From positions 4,712,001 to 4,776,000 of the forward strand of contig NZ_CP015596.1 of NCBI RefSeq assembly GCF_001644575.1: DNA of 64,000 nt. Direction: 5' to 3'. Shown here piece by piece: positions 42,368-50,345 of the stretch (positions are counted from its first letter, which is position 1; each line of letters starts with the position of its first letter). The stretch comes from Mycobacterium adipatum. GTDB lineage: Bacteria; Actinomycetota; Actinomycetes; Mycobacteriales; Mycobacteriaceae. The notes beneath the pieces were generated by a model. That model saw nothing but the letters and a program-made list of their open reading frames with translations. It made no database searches and was not told where the DNA came from. Made by a program: the position numbers and the translations under genes.

Positions 42368-43392
42368 AAGCGCCCTCCCCTCTCCTGATTCGTCCCGGCA
42401 ATACCCCCGTCACCGACTCGGGAAACGTCGTCAGCGACATCGGTAGCGTGGAAACTGACGTCCACCCGCTGAAATCCCTTGGCCTGCTGCGCTTCTGCCT
42501 GACCGGCATAGACCCGCCGGTCCGCTGGAGTCAGGTCGACGTTGTCGGTGAACGGGGTGAGCAGCGCGCGTGGGTGCAGCCGGTCCACCCGCACCGCGTT
42601 GATCTGGGCGCACACCAACAGTGAGGTGCCGACCAGATAAAGGAAGGCCAGCAGCCCCAGCACGATTGCGAACACGCTGTTGGTCACGCTGGCCGACGCG
42701 ACGACCGAGGACACGTAGCCGGCGCCGAACCACTGCAGCATCTGCCACAGCACCGCCGCGACGACCGCTCCCGGCAGGACCTGCAGGACCGTCAACGGCC
42801 GGACGGTGGTGACCCGGAACGCGGCGACGCATACCCCGGTGTTCAGCAGCAACGACGCGACCACGATCGCGACGGTGCCGATGAACCCGAGATCGGACCA
42901 GTTCTTGCCGACCGCGGTGAGCAGCGTGGTGGCGATGAGCGCCGATCCCAGCACGATCAGCAGCATGAGGCTGCGCACCCGTGCCTTGATCGGATCGGGC
43001 CGCACGTATCGGGGTACCGCCCACACGGTGTCCATCGCGTTCTGCAATGCAGTACCGACGCCGAGGCCGCCGTAGAGTGCGCCGACAATGCCGACCACCA
43101 CGGCGGTGGTGCCACCGCTGAGTGCGCTGGGCTCGCTCATCTGGTTGCCCAGCAGCGGCAGCTGGCTGAGCGCGGAATCGACGATCTGCTCGCGCCATTC
43201 CGGCCGGTCGCGCAGCACCACCCCGAGCGCGGTGGTGAGCAGGAGCAACAGCGGGAACAGCGAGACGAAGGCGTAGTAGGTGATCAATGCGGCGAGGTAA
43301 TTGGCCTGGTCGTCGATGTACTTGTAGACGACGGCGATGGCGAATCCGGCCGCGCGGCTGCGCTGCTGAACGCGATCGAGCCAACCCAGCAT
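42364..43392 (-). CDS. YihY/virulence factor BrkB family membrane protein
   Basis: Integral membrane protein of 342 residues with about six helices. The family motif occurs early: FAIAVVYKYIDDQANYLAAL then ITYYAFVSLFPLLLLL, and later GIVGALYGGLGVGTALQNAM and VVAAVLWQMLQWFGAGYVSS. Function of the family is unsettled. The ATG at 43392 has GGGAGG six bases upstream. The C-terminal tail is hydrophilic (PADRRVYAGQAEAQQAKGFQ). It forms an operon with the small membrane protein and is divergent from a TetR gene. Confidence 0.88.
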   Translation of the reverse strand: MLGWLDRVQQRSRAAGFAIAVVYKYIDDQANYLAALITYYAFVSLFPLLLLLTTALGVVLRDRPEWREQIVDSALSQLPLLGNQMSEPSALSGGTTAVVVGIVGALYGGLGVGTALQNAMDTVWAVPRYVRPDPIKARVRSLMLLIVLGSALIATTLLTAVGKNWSDLGFIGTVAIVVASLLLNTGVCVAAFRVTTVRPLTVLQVLPGAVVAAVLWQMLQWFGAGYVSSVVASASVTNSVFAIVLGLLAFLYLVGTSLLVCAQINAVRVDRLHPRALLTPFTDNVDLTPADRRVYAGQAEAQQAKGFQRVDVSFHATDVADDVSRVGDGGIAGTNQERGGRL

Positions 43393-43574
43393 CGTGACCT
43401 CCCGTTTCCGCGCGGCCCTGTGCCGACGAGCTGGGGTACCCACTCTGGACATGTTTCGCACCGGATGCGAGCAGACAACAATGCGGGACGGAAGCCGCCC
43501 GAATCCACACCATGTCAGACAACTAACCGTCTGCACTGACCGCAAATGCGAGGTACACCGGCTACGATGCGTAA

Positions 43575-44216
43575 ATGAAAGCCGCCGCTGCACCGGCCCG
43601 AAGATCCCAAGCGAGCCGTCGCGCCGACAGTCGGACACTGATTCTCGATGCGGCCGTCGACATTCTCGTCGAACGCGGCTACAACGGCACCACCACGGTG
43701 GCCATCCAGGAACGCGCGGGTGTCACCCGCGGACGACTGCTGCACCACTTTCCCTCAAGGGACGCGGTGCTGGTTGCCGCCGCACATCATCTCGCCAGCG
43801 AACGTATCGCCGAGATGGAGCATTGGTTTGAGCGCGCAGATGATCCCGACCCTGGCGGCCCGGCACGGATCGATCATGCAATTGCCCAGCTGTGGAGCAC
43901 TTTTCGACAACCGTACTTCTGGGCCGCAATGGAGCTGTGGTCGGCCGCACGTACCGACGCGGCGCTGCGCGACGAAGTGGCCGCAGCCGAGCGCCGCCTC
44001 GGCCGTGCGATCCAGAACGTGATTGCCACCATGTTCGGGCCGGTGCACAGCAGCCACCCGCGCTTCGACCTGATGCGCGATGTGGTGTTCGCCAGCATGC
44101 GCGGCATCGCGCTGACCTACACCTTTGTCGACCGCGATCCGGCGACCGATCCCCACGTCGCGCTGTGGCGCAGCACCGCCCGGACATTTCTGCTGGGCGA
44201 ACCGCTCCGCCAATAA
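43575..44216 (+). CDS. TetR-family transcriptional regulator
   Basis: Repressor of 213 residues: DNA-binding domain SRTLILDAAVDILVERGYNG and VAIQERAGVTRGRLLHHFPS (residues about 18-60), ligand domain with WSTFRQPYFWAAMELWSAAR. It ends two bases before a perfect palindrome that precedes the acyl-CoA dehydrogenase gene, which it probably controls. Divergent from the YihY/BrkB gene across 182 bases. Inducer unknown, likely an acyl-CoA or an aromatic acid by family habit. Confidence 0.85.
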   Translation: MKAAAAPARRSQASRRADSRTLILDAAVDILVERGYNGTTTVAIQERAGVTRGRLLHHFPSRDAVLVAAAHHLASERIAEMEHWFERADDPDPGGPARIDHAIAQLWSTFRQPYFWAAMELWSAARTDAALRDEVAAAERRLGRAIQNVIATMFGPVHSSHPRFDLMRDVVFASMRGIALTYTFVDRDPATDPHVALWRSTARTFLLGEPLRQ

Positions 44217-44217
44217 A

Positions 44218-44233
44218 CAGTCAACATTGACTG
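44218..44233. promoter_or_regulatory. candidate TetR operator before the acyl-CoA dehydrogenase gene
   Basis: CAGTCAA-CA-TTGACTG, a perfect 7-base inverted repeat beginning two bases after the tetR stop codon and directly upstream of a TATGAT -10-like hexamer at 44235-44240. A repressor bound there would block the promoter. Confidence 0.55.
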
Positions 44234-44265
44234 CTATGATGGGCCCAACCCACGAAGGAGTCCCC

Positions 44266-45675
44266 ATGTCGACCCCGGACGCCCCGCCCATCGGTCCCGC
44301 GGTACCGCGGACCCAGGACCGCATGACCCACGATGTCTGGCTACCCGACGAGATCATCGGCCTGCGCACCCAGGCGCGCGCCGCCGTCGAACGGCGATTG
44401 GCCCCGTATGCACGCGAGATCGGCCAGCGCGAAGAGTCCTCCGACAGCTTTCCGTGGACCGCCTTCCGTGGGCTTGCCGACGAGGGCCTGTTCGCCGTGC
44501 CGTTCGGACCCGAGTTCGGTCGAGGACTGCGCCACCCGATGCTCGGCACCTGCACCGTCACCGAGGAGATCGCGTATCACTCCTCCTCGATGGCCGGCGT
44601 CTACGACGGGCAGTGCATCCTGGTGCCGCAGACCCTCACCTTCGCCACCGACGATCTGCGCCGCCGCCTGATCCCCGAGTTGGTCAGCGGGCAGACCGCG
44701 TTCTCCTTCGCCACCACCGAGCCCGACACCAGCTCCGATCTCACCGCGCAGCGCATGCAGACCGTGGCCGAGGAAACCCCGGCGGGATTCGTCGTCAACG
44801 GGCGCAAGCGGTGGATCACGAACAGTGTTGTCGCGGGCTGGGTCTCGGTTCTGGTGCGCGCCGGAGCCGGCAGTGATCGCGCGACCATGCTGCTGATCGA
44901 CCTCTCGTCACCGGGGGTGCGGATCGGCTCCCCCGACCTGAAAATGGGTCATCGCGGTCAGATCACCGCCGACATTGTCTTCACCGATGTCCTGGTCCCG
45001 CACGCGAATCTGCTCGGCCACGCGGGCAACGGGCTTTCGGTCGCGCTGTCCGCCCTCGTCCGTGGCCGGGTCGGCATCGGCGCCGCGGGTGTCGGCGTCG
45101 CGCAGGCCGCACTGGACCTCGCCGTGCATCGACTGCGCACCCGCCACGTGTTCGGCGGACCACTGGGCGCGATGCAGCACTGGCAGTTCACCATGGCACA
45201 ACGAGCCACCGAAATCGAATGCGCACGCGGCCTCTATCAAAAGGCCGCCACACTGCTCGATCGGGGCGAACGAAACGCCGAACCCGAAGCCGCGATGGCC
45301 AAGGCCTACGGCACCCGGTTGGCCAACGATCTTGTCCGCGAAGCGATCCAGATTCACGGCGCACTCGGATTTGCCCGCCAGGTGAGCGAAAGCGGCGAGT
45401 CCGTGCGACTCGAGGAGATGTATCGCGACGGGCCGTCGAACGGGGCGTCGCGGCGGTCCGCACCGAGGACATCGCCGCAGAAGCCGGCGTCTCACCCAGA
45501 ACGTTCAACAACTATTTTCCGAGCAAGGAGGCGGCCATCGTCGGCGTCGCGGGGATCCGGACCGAAGTCTTGTGCGCAGCACTTCGCGCCCGGCCCGCCG
45601 AGGAGCCGCTGCACGAGGCTCTCCGCGCGGCCGCCCTCGCCCTGTTCGCCGACGAGCCGGATCGCGACTGGCTAG
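44266..45675 (+). CDS. acyl-CoA dehydrogenase whose C-terminus is replaced by out-of-frame sequence
   Basis: Acyl-CoA dehydrogenase fold seen from IIGLRTQARAAVERRLAPYA, the FAD-binding ATTEPDTSSDLTAQRMQTVA, NGRKRWITNSVVAGW and DIVFTDVLVPHANLLGHAG to VREAIQIHGALGFARQVSES and EEMYRD. The expected last 30-35 residues (AKIGEIYEG type) are missing. From about 45430 the frame reads 80 meaningless residues out of frame through a TetR gene until the stop at 45675. The family is usually about 385-400 residues; this reading is 469. FAD and CoA sites mostly survive, but the C-terminal helix that packs on FAD is lost, so activity is doubtful. Confidence 0.75.
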   Translation: MSTPDAPPIGPAVPRTQDRMTHDVWLPDEIIGLRTQARAAVERRLAPYAREIGQREESSDSFPWTAFRGLADEGLFAVPFGPEFGRGLRHPMLGTCTVTEEIAYHSSSMAGVYDGQCILVPQTLTFATDDLRRRLIPELVSGQTAFSFATTEPDTSSDLTAQRMQTVAEETPAGFVVNGRKRWITNSVVAGWVSVLVRAGAGSDRATMLLIDLSSPGVRIGSPDLKMGHRGQITADIVFTDVLVPHANLLGHAGNGLSVALSALVRGRVGIGAAGVGVAQAALDLAVHRLRTRHVFGGPLGAMQHWQFTMAQRATEIECARGLYQKAATLLDRGERNAEPEAAMAKAYGTRLANDLVREAIQIHGALGFARQVSESGESVRLEEMYRDGPSNGASRRSAPRTSPQKPASHPERSTTIFRARRRPSSASRGSGPKSCAQHFAPGPPRSRCTRLSARPPSPCSPTSRIATG

Positions 45676-45947
45676 CCCGCAGTCGGCTGATCCGCAATGA
45701 ACCTTCGCTGTACGCGGAGGAACGAAGGTCCGATATCACGATCGAACGAGTCATCGCCGCCGAGATCGGCATTCGCAGTGGCACCGACCCGACTGTCGAC
45801 CTCGCGCCACGCCTGGCCGCGGCGACCGTCGTGGCCGCCATCCACACCGCTGTCCAGTTCTGGCTGGACGTTCCCGCCGCCGGGACTTTGCGCGACGTCC
45901 TCGAACGAGCCATCACGCAGTTCCCGCTGGGTGCTCCGCAGGCGTAG
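45426..45947 (+). pseudogene. TetR-family regulator lacking its N-terminus
   Basis: In the other frame the DNA reads AVERGVAAVRTEDIAAEAGV, then SPRTFNNYFPSKEAA and a normal TetR ligand domain to PLGAPQA (about 173 residues). The first 15-25 residues and the start codon are absent, because sequence upstream of about 45430 belongs to the acyl-CoA dehydrogenase gene. No in-frame start with a ribosome-binding site exists nearby. The simplest explanation is one deletion that removed the 3' end of the dehydrogenase and the 5' end of this gene. Confidence 0.7.
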
Positions 45948-45992
45948 GGCACGCGAACGGGTGCCTGCGCGGCAACGCTTCTCGCCGGCCCG

Positions 45993-46748
45993 CTAGATCA
46001 GCGGCGCGAATGTCACCCGCTGCTGGGCGAAGCGGGCCAGCACGGCGTCCGGGATCGGGATGCTGCCGTTGGCCATCTCGACCGGCACGGGCGGCAGCGC
46101 ACCGTGCACATCATGGTGCAGACTCTCCATCTCGTCATCGAGTCGCGCCGCGGTCGTGGCGGCCTCCTGCAGGCTGCGCGCGATGTGGGGCGGCACATCC
46201 CCGGAGTACTTGTAGAAGATCTTGTGTTCGAGACTGGCCCAGAAGTCCATCGCCACGGTGCGTATCTGTATCTCGACCGGAACGTCCACCACACCACTGG
46301 ACAGGAAGACCGGCACCTCGACGATCAGGTGCAGGCTGCGATACCCATTCGGCTTGGGCTCGGCCACATAATCTTTGCGCTGCAGCACGGTGAGATCGTC
46401 CTGCCGCGTGAGGGCATCGGAGATCAAGTAGACGTCGGAGGTGAACGAGCAGGTGACCCGGACACCGGCGATGTCGGTGATCTTGGCGCGAATCTCCTCG
46501 AAACGCGGCTCACACTGTTTGCGGGCAATCTTGTCCAGCACACTTTCGGCCGTCTTGAGCCGACTCGCCACATGCTCGATCGGGTTGTACTTCTGCAGGT
46601 GTTTGAACTCCTGCTGCAGGATGGAGACCTTGGTGGTCACCTCGTCCATGCCGAACTTGTACGCGAACATGAATCGCGAGAACTCCTCGCGCAACACGTG
46701 AAACTCTGCGAGCAGAGCGTCAGGCATGGCCTCCAGAGACGAGTTCAT
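45993..46748 (-). CDS. small alarmone synthetase (GTP pyrophosphokinase domain protein)
   Basis: RelA/SpoT nucleotidyltransferase-domain protein of 251 residues without HD hydrolase, TGS or ACT domains, so a RelQ/YjbM-like synthetase producing (p)ppGpp or pGpp. Conserved parts are NPIEHVASRLKTAESVLDKI, KITDIAGVRVTCSFTSDVYL, EPKPNGYRSLHLIVEVPV and VEIQIRTVAMDFWASLEHKI, which hold the catalytic Asp and Glu and the GTP-binding Tyr. The ATG at 46748 lies close behind GGAGGT; an ATG at 46727 is possible. Divergent from the MBL-fold gene. Confidence 0.87.
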   Translation of the reverse strand: MNSSLEAMPDALLAEFHVLREEFSRFMFAYKFGMDEVTTKVSILQQEFKHLQKYNPIEHVASRLKTAESVLDKIARKQCEPRFEEIRAKITDIAGVRVTCSFTSDVYLISDALTRQDDLTVLQRKDYVAEPKPNGYRSLHLIVEVPVFLSSGVVDVPVEIQIRTVAMDFWASLEHKIFYKYSGDVPPHIARSLQEAATTAARLDDEMESLHHDVHGALPPVPVEMANGSIPIPDAVLARFAQQRVTFAPLI

Positions 46749-46850
46749 ACCTCCAGGATGCCTGAACGGGAAAACTCTGCGGAAAGCGTGCGTTCGAGCG
46801 GGTAGAAGGGCAGCCCGCACCTTCGTCGACACAAGGATCAGGAGAACAGC

Positions 46851-47765
46851 ATGAGCGTGGACAGCGTTGCAGATCTGGGTAGGACGGGGCTCGACGAGCT
46901 GGTGCCGTCACGCTACGCATTGAAAGTGGGCGATATCGATGTGCTGGTGATCAGCGACGGGGTGCTGCCGATCACCGCGTCGACGATGGCCACCAACGTC
47001 GAGCCCGCCGAGTACTCGGCCTGGCTCAAGGACATGTTCCTGCCGCCGGAGATCCTGGACTGGCCGCTGAACGTGGCCGTGGTGCGCAGCGGCGGCAAGA
47101 CGATCCTGATCGACTCGGGCCTGGGCACCGAGTTCCCGGACTTCCCACGGGCCGGTCAGCTGAGCACGCGTCTGGTGGCCGCCGGTATCGAACCGTCCTC
47201 GGTGACCGACGTGGTGCTCACCCACCTGCACATGGACCATATCGGCGGGCTGCTCGTGGACGGGCTGCGCAACAAACTGCGGCCGGACCTGCGCGTGCAT
47301 GTCGCCACTGCCGAAGCGGAGTTCTGGGCGGCACCCGACTTCACCCGCACCGTCATGCCGGCCGCCATCCCGCCGGTGCTGCGTCAGACCGCCGCGCAAT
47401 TCCTGGAGCTCTACCGCGGCCAGCTGCGGACCTTCGAAGACGAGTACGAGGTGGCGCCCGGCGTGCTGCTGCGCCGCACCGGTGGCCACACACCCGGGCA
47501 CAGCATCGTGCGCATCGAGTCCCGCGGCGGGGCGTTGACGTTCGCCGGTGACGCGGTGTTTCAGCCCGGGTTCGACAACCCCGAATGGCAGAACGGATTC
47601 GAACACGACCCCGAGGAGTCGGCGCGGGTCCGGATCCAGCTGTTGACCGAACTGGCGGCCACTCGCGAGCAGCTGGTCGCCACCCACCTGCCGTTCCCGT
47701 CGGTCTGCCATGTTGCGGCCACAGGCAGTGGGTTCCGGTTCATCCCGGCGGTCTGGGACTACTGA
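46851..47765 (+). CDS. MBL-fold metallo-hydrolase
   Basis: Metallo-beta-lactamase superfamily enzyme of 304 residues. The two-metal site is formed by VVLTHLHMDHIGGLL (HxHxDH), GGHTPGHSIVRI and the Asp in TFAGDAVFQPG, with a final ATHLPFP histidine. The N-terminal strand VLVISDGVLPITASTMATNV is typical of the AttM/lactonase-like branch, so a lactonase or thioester hydrolase is plausible; the substrate is not known. CAGGAG sits seven bases before the ATG. Confidence 0.85.
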   Translation: MSVDSVADLGRTGLDELVPSRYALKVGDIDVLVISDGVLPITASTMATNVEPAEYSAWLKDMFLPPEILDWPLNVAVVRSGGKTILIDSGLGTEFPDFPRAGQLSTRLVAAGIEPSSVTDVVLTHLHMDHIGGLLVDGLRNKLRPDLRVHVATAEAEFWAAPDFTRTVMPAAIPPVLRQTAAQFLELYRGQLRTFEDEYEVAPGVLLRRTGGHTPGHSIVRIESRGGALTFAGDAVFQPGFDNPEWQNGFEHDPEESARVRIQLLTELAATREQLVATHLPFPSVCHVAATGSGFRFIPAVWDY

Positions 47766-47923
47766 TCGACCCGGTGGCACCGGACCCCCGGATCGGTCCG
47801 GGCTCCGGCGCCACCCGTGTTCATCTCACGTTTACCCGGTGCCGGTTTGGACTCGCAGGTGCGCGGGGTACATGCGTGCCAATGGCGCGATTCGGCGCCG
47901 TACCACTGACCCGAAGGCCGCCC

Positions 47924-48037
47924 ATGATTCCTTTCATCTGCACCAGCTGTGGACACATCGACATCGATTCGGCCGAGTGCTCGTCATGCGCGCAGGCGCC
48001 GGGCGAGCGCAACGTGGCGGGCGCAGACCTCGCCTGA
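47924..48037 (+). CDS. possible mini-protein with two CxxC pairs
   Basis: Thirty-seven codons reading MIPFICTSCGHIDIDSAECS and then SCAQAPGERNVAGADLA. The CTSC and CSSC pairs, 13 residues apart, form a zinc-ribbon-like knuckle. A GAAGG lies eight bases before the ATG. It stands alone between the MBL-fold gene and the transposon-rich segment. A chance reading frame cannot be excluded. Confidence 0.4.
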   Translation: MIPFICTSCGHIDIDSAECSSCAQAPGERNVAGADLA

Positions 48038-48128
48038 TCGGCGCGCCAACCAACCGCCGCGGAATCCCGGCAAGAAAAGCGGTACGCACTCGACTCAACT
48101 TGTCGGACCACCTCTTTAAAATCGTGGT

Positions 48129-48472
48129 ATGCCGCCTCCGACAGCGCCTTTGGATCGGGATCGGTTCGCGCCCAAGCGTATCGAGGTGTTGTTCGAGGAG
48201 ATGGCGGAGTTGACCGGGCAGCGCAATGCGATCGATGGCCGGTTGGTGGAGATCATCGCCGAGATCGACGGCGCGGGCTCCGAGGATGGCAACGCGTTGT
48301 GGGGCGCGACCGGGTGCCGGTCGATCGAGGCTTTGGTGGCGTGGAAGGCCGGGGTGAGCCCGCGGCGGGCCGAGACCATGGTCACCGTCGCGCACCGCAT
48401 CGACGAACTTCCCCGCTGCACCCAAGGCTTACGGGACGGGCGGGTGTCCTTGGATCAGATCGGGGTGATCGC
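48129..48472 (+). pseudogene. DUF222/HNH (13E12-repeat type) gene fragment
   Basis: The first 115 codons of a DUF222 protein: RIEVLFEEMAELTGQRNAID, GATGCRSIEALVAWKAGVSP, ETMVTVAHRIDELPRCTQGL and VSLDQIGVIAE. Full-length relatives have 350-500 residues and an HNH nuclease at the C-terminus; that part is absent here. The reading is cut exactly at the left inverted repeat of the IS3 element at 48473, and no continuation is found on the other side. Confidence 0.8.
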
Positions 48473-48504
48473 TGAACCGTCCTGGTCTGGGTGGAGACCT
48501 TCGG

Positions 48505-49437
48505 TTATGCCACCTCTGCTGTGGAGGCGACGGTGTGACGGTACCGGTCCTCGTGCTGGCAGGGCGAGAGATAGTCCAGAGCCGAGTGCAGGCGGGTGGT
48601 GTTGTACCAATGCACCCAGGCGGCGGTTTCTCGTTCCACCTCGGCCCGCCCTGTCCAGGACTGGGTGCGATTGATCAGCTCGGTCTTGTAGAGACCGATC
48701 GCGGATTCCATCAATGCGTTGTCCAAGGCGTCACCGACCGAACCAATCGATCCCGCGATACCGGAGTCGTGCAATGCATCGGTGAAGGCCAGCGATGTGT
48801 ACTGACTTCCGGCATCGGAATGGTGCACCAAACCTGTTGTCGTGAAATGGAAATCAGTTCTGCGCCGAGTGAACACAGCCTGCTCGAGGACACTGTGCAC
48901 CAGCGGTGTCGCCTTGGTCGACATCACCCGCCAGCCCAGTATCCGCCGTGAATACACATCGACGCAGAACGCCGTGTAGACAAACCCTGCCAGCGTCCAG
49001 GTGTAGGTGAAATCAGCGACCCACCACTGATCGGGACGCGTGGGCGCACCCCATTGCCGGGCGATCAGATCGGGATGGCGCGCCGCCCCCGGATCAGCGG
49101 TAGTGGTGACCGTGGTGCGTCGTCTGCCACGCACCGCACCGCTGATCCCGCAGATGCTCATCAGCCGGCCCACCTGATCACGCCCGATGTCGTGGCCTGC
49201 ATGTTTCATGGCGTGCCACATCTTGCGGACCCCGTAGAGCCGCCGGTTGTCGACGAACAGCTGGTGCACGGTGTTGGCGGCGTGCGCTTGGTTCCAGGCA
49301 GTGTCGCTGACTGGGCCGCGGGCTTTGGCCGCGTAGTAGGTGGACGGGGCGATCTTGACGCCGTAGCTCGAAAGCACGGTGCAGATCGGGTCGACCCCGA
49401 ACCGGTGACGATGAGCGTCGATGTACTCGACGATCAC
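48505..49437 (-). CDS. IS3-family transposase orfB (DDE integrase)
   Basis: Catalytic part of 310 residues: an HTH_21-type start (RHRFGVDPICTVLSSYGVKI, DNRRLYGVRKMWHAMKHAGH) and the rve core with the DDE residues in WWVADFTYTWTLAGFVY, LVHHSDAGSQYTSLAFTDAL and NALMESAIGLYKTELINR. The GTG at 49437 overlaps the orfA stop (GTGA) in the -1 frame. It can be made by coupling or as an OrfAB fusion through -1 slippage at the TTTTTC upstream of the orfA stop. Intact. Confidence 0.9.
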   Translation of the reverse strand: MIVEYIDAHRHRFGVDPICTVLSSYGVKIAPSTYYAAKARGPVSDTAWNQAHAANTVHQLFVDNRRLYGVRKMWHAMKHAGHDIGRDQVGRLMSICGISGAVRGRRRTTVTTTADPGAARHPDLIARQWGAPTRPDQWWVADFTYTWTLAGFVYTAFCVDVYSRRILGWRVMSTKATPLVHSVLEQAVFTRRRTDFHFTTTGLVHHSDAGSQYTSLAFTDALHDSGIAGSIGSVGDALDNALMESAIGLYKTELINRTQSWTGRAEVERETAAWVHWYNTTRLHSALDYLSPCQHEDRYRHTVASTAEVA

Positions 49438-49760
49438 CGAAGTCGGCGGTCGACCTCCGCCGCCGCGAAAAACGCTGTCGCTGTCTTGAGAATCTCATTA
49501 GCCCTGCGCAACTCGGCATTCTCCCGACGCAACGCCGTCAACTCCGCAACCGGGTCACCAGACCCCTGCCCAGCCCCGGGGTCAGTCGAGCCGTAACGGC
49601 CCTCCACCCAGTTGCGCAACGTGGCCTCATTGATCCCAAGGATCTCGCCGACATAGCGACGAGCCCCTCGCTTGGAATCCCCGGCCTGACTAATCCGGTC
49701 CTGATACATCCGTACCGCCCGCTCACGGGTCTCCGGGTCGAACTTCCTCGGCGCAGCCAC
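49434..49760 (-). CDS. IS3-family transposase orfA (HTH)
   Basis: Helix-turn-helix protein of 108 residues: FDPETRERAVRMYQDRISQA, EILGINEATLRNWVEGRYGS and a leucine-zipper-like coil AELTALRRENAELRRANEIL. It binds the element ends and dimerises. GTG start at 49760 with AGGAGG eight bases upstream. A run of five T within TTTTTCGC near its 3' end may allow -1 frameshifting into orfB. Confidence 0.88.
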   Translation of the reverse strand: MAAPRKFDPETRERAVRMYQDRISQAGDSKRGARRYVGEILGINEATLRNWVEGRYGSTDPGAGQGSGDPVAELTALRRENAELRRANEILKTATAFFAAAEVDRRLR

Positions 49761-49812
49761 AACAACATCCTCCTGGTGCGATCACGATCTCCACCAGACC
49801 CAGGACGGTTCA

Positions 49813-50165
49813 ACCACCGCCGCCCACATCGCTCGCTGCCCCACCACGCAACCCCCACCACGATCTACACCAGCCGCCCCAAAGCCGACCCAGCAACCCG
49901 ACTCGACACCCACAACCGCGTACGCACCGACCGCGTCGACCAAGCCGGAGCCGTCACCCTACGAGTCAACGGACGACTGCACCACATCGGCATCGGCCGA
50001 CACCACTACCGAACCCGCGTCTTGATCCTGGCCCAGGACCACCACATCACCGTCATCAACGCCGCCACCGGAGAAACACTCCGCGACTTCACCCTCGACC
50101 CCACCAGGGACTACCAACCCACCGGCGCACCCAAAGGCCCCAAACGGAAAAAACCGCGGACCTAA
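49813..50165 (+). pseudogene. IS481-family transposase, 3' fragment
   Basis: C-terminal about 115 residues of an IS481 transposase: HRRPHRSLPHHATPTTIYTS, THNRVRTDRVDQAGAVTLRV, NGRLHHIGIGRHHYRTRVLI and LDPTRDYQPTGAPKG. The integrase core with the first two acidic residues is gone. The fragment starts at the right end of the IS3 element. The last codons overlap the terminator of the initiator tRNA gene. It is a relic. Confidence 0.8.
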
Positions 50166-50178
50166 AGTAGGTCCGCGG
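50148..50178 (-). terminator. intrinsic terminator of the tRNA-fMet gene
   Basis: Read on the minus strand, CCGCGGACCT-ACTTT-AGGTCCGCGG is a perfect 10-base-pair stem followed by TTTTTT, 31 bases after the tRNA 3' end. It is a canonical Rho-independent terminator. The IS481 relic's final codons are read through it in the opposite direction. Confidence 0.9.
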
Positions 50179-50208
50179 CTATTCCGATGTCTTGCGACAT
50201 CACAATAG

Positions 50209-50282
50209 TAGCGGGGACAGGATTCGAACCTGCGACCTCTGGGTTATGAGCCCAGCGAGCTACCGAGCTGCTCCACCCCGCG
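50209..50282 (-). tRNA. initiator tRNA-fMet (CAT)
   Basis: Seventy-four bases on the minus strand starting CGCGGGGTGGAGCAGC. The D-arm reads GCTCGGTAGC, the anticodon stem GGGCTCATAACCC with anticodon CAT, the T-arm GCAGGTTCGAATCCTGT. The C-U mismatch at position 1:72 and the three G-C pairs at the base of the anticodon stem are initiator hallmarks. The CCA end is not encoded. A strong terminator follows. Confidence 0.95.
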
Positions 50283-50345
50283 TCGGTGAACACAACATTA
50301 CCCAAGGGAGTGCAGCGCACCAAATCGGGTGCTCAGCGCCGGTTT

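Larger units (their letters stand above)
48473..49812 (-). mobile_element. IS3-family insertion sequence, complete, 1340 bp
   Basis: The ends are defined by an imperfect inverted repeat of about 25 bases: TGAACCGTCCTGGTCTGG (from 48473) against the reverse complement TGAACCGTCCTGGGTCTGG (ending at 49812), both continuing into TGGAGA. The TG...CA termini fit the IS3 family. It carries overlapping orfA and orfB on the minus strand. No 3-4 base target duplication is visible (left flank ATCGC, right flank ACCACC), and the two flanks are fragments of unrelated genes, so rearrangement followed or accompanied insertion. Confidence 0.85.

Noticed and set aside
47585..48213. Longer reading frames running from inside the MBL-fold gene into the DUF222 fragment
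   Set aside because: They begin in the wrong frame of a real gene and show no domain; only the short CxxC frame at 47924 has a possible ribosome-binding site.
48473..49812. Target-site duplication of the IS3 element
   Set aside because: The bases flanking the two inverted repeats (ATCGC and ACCACC) do not match, so none can be claimed.
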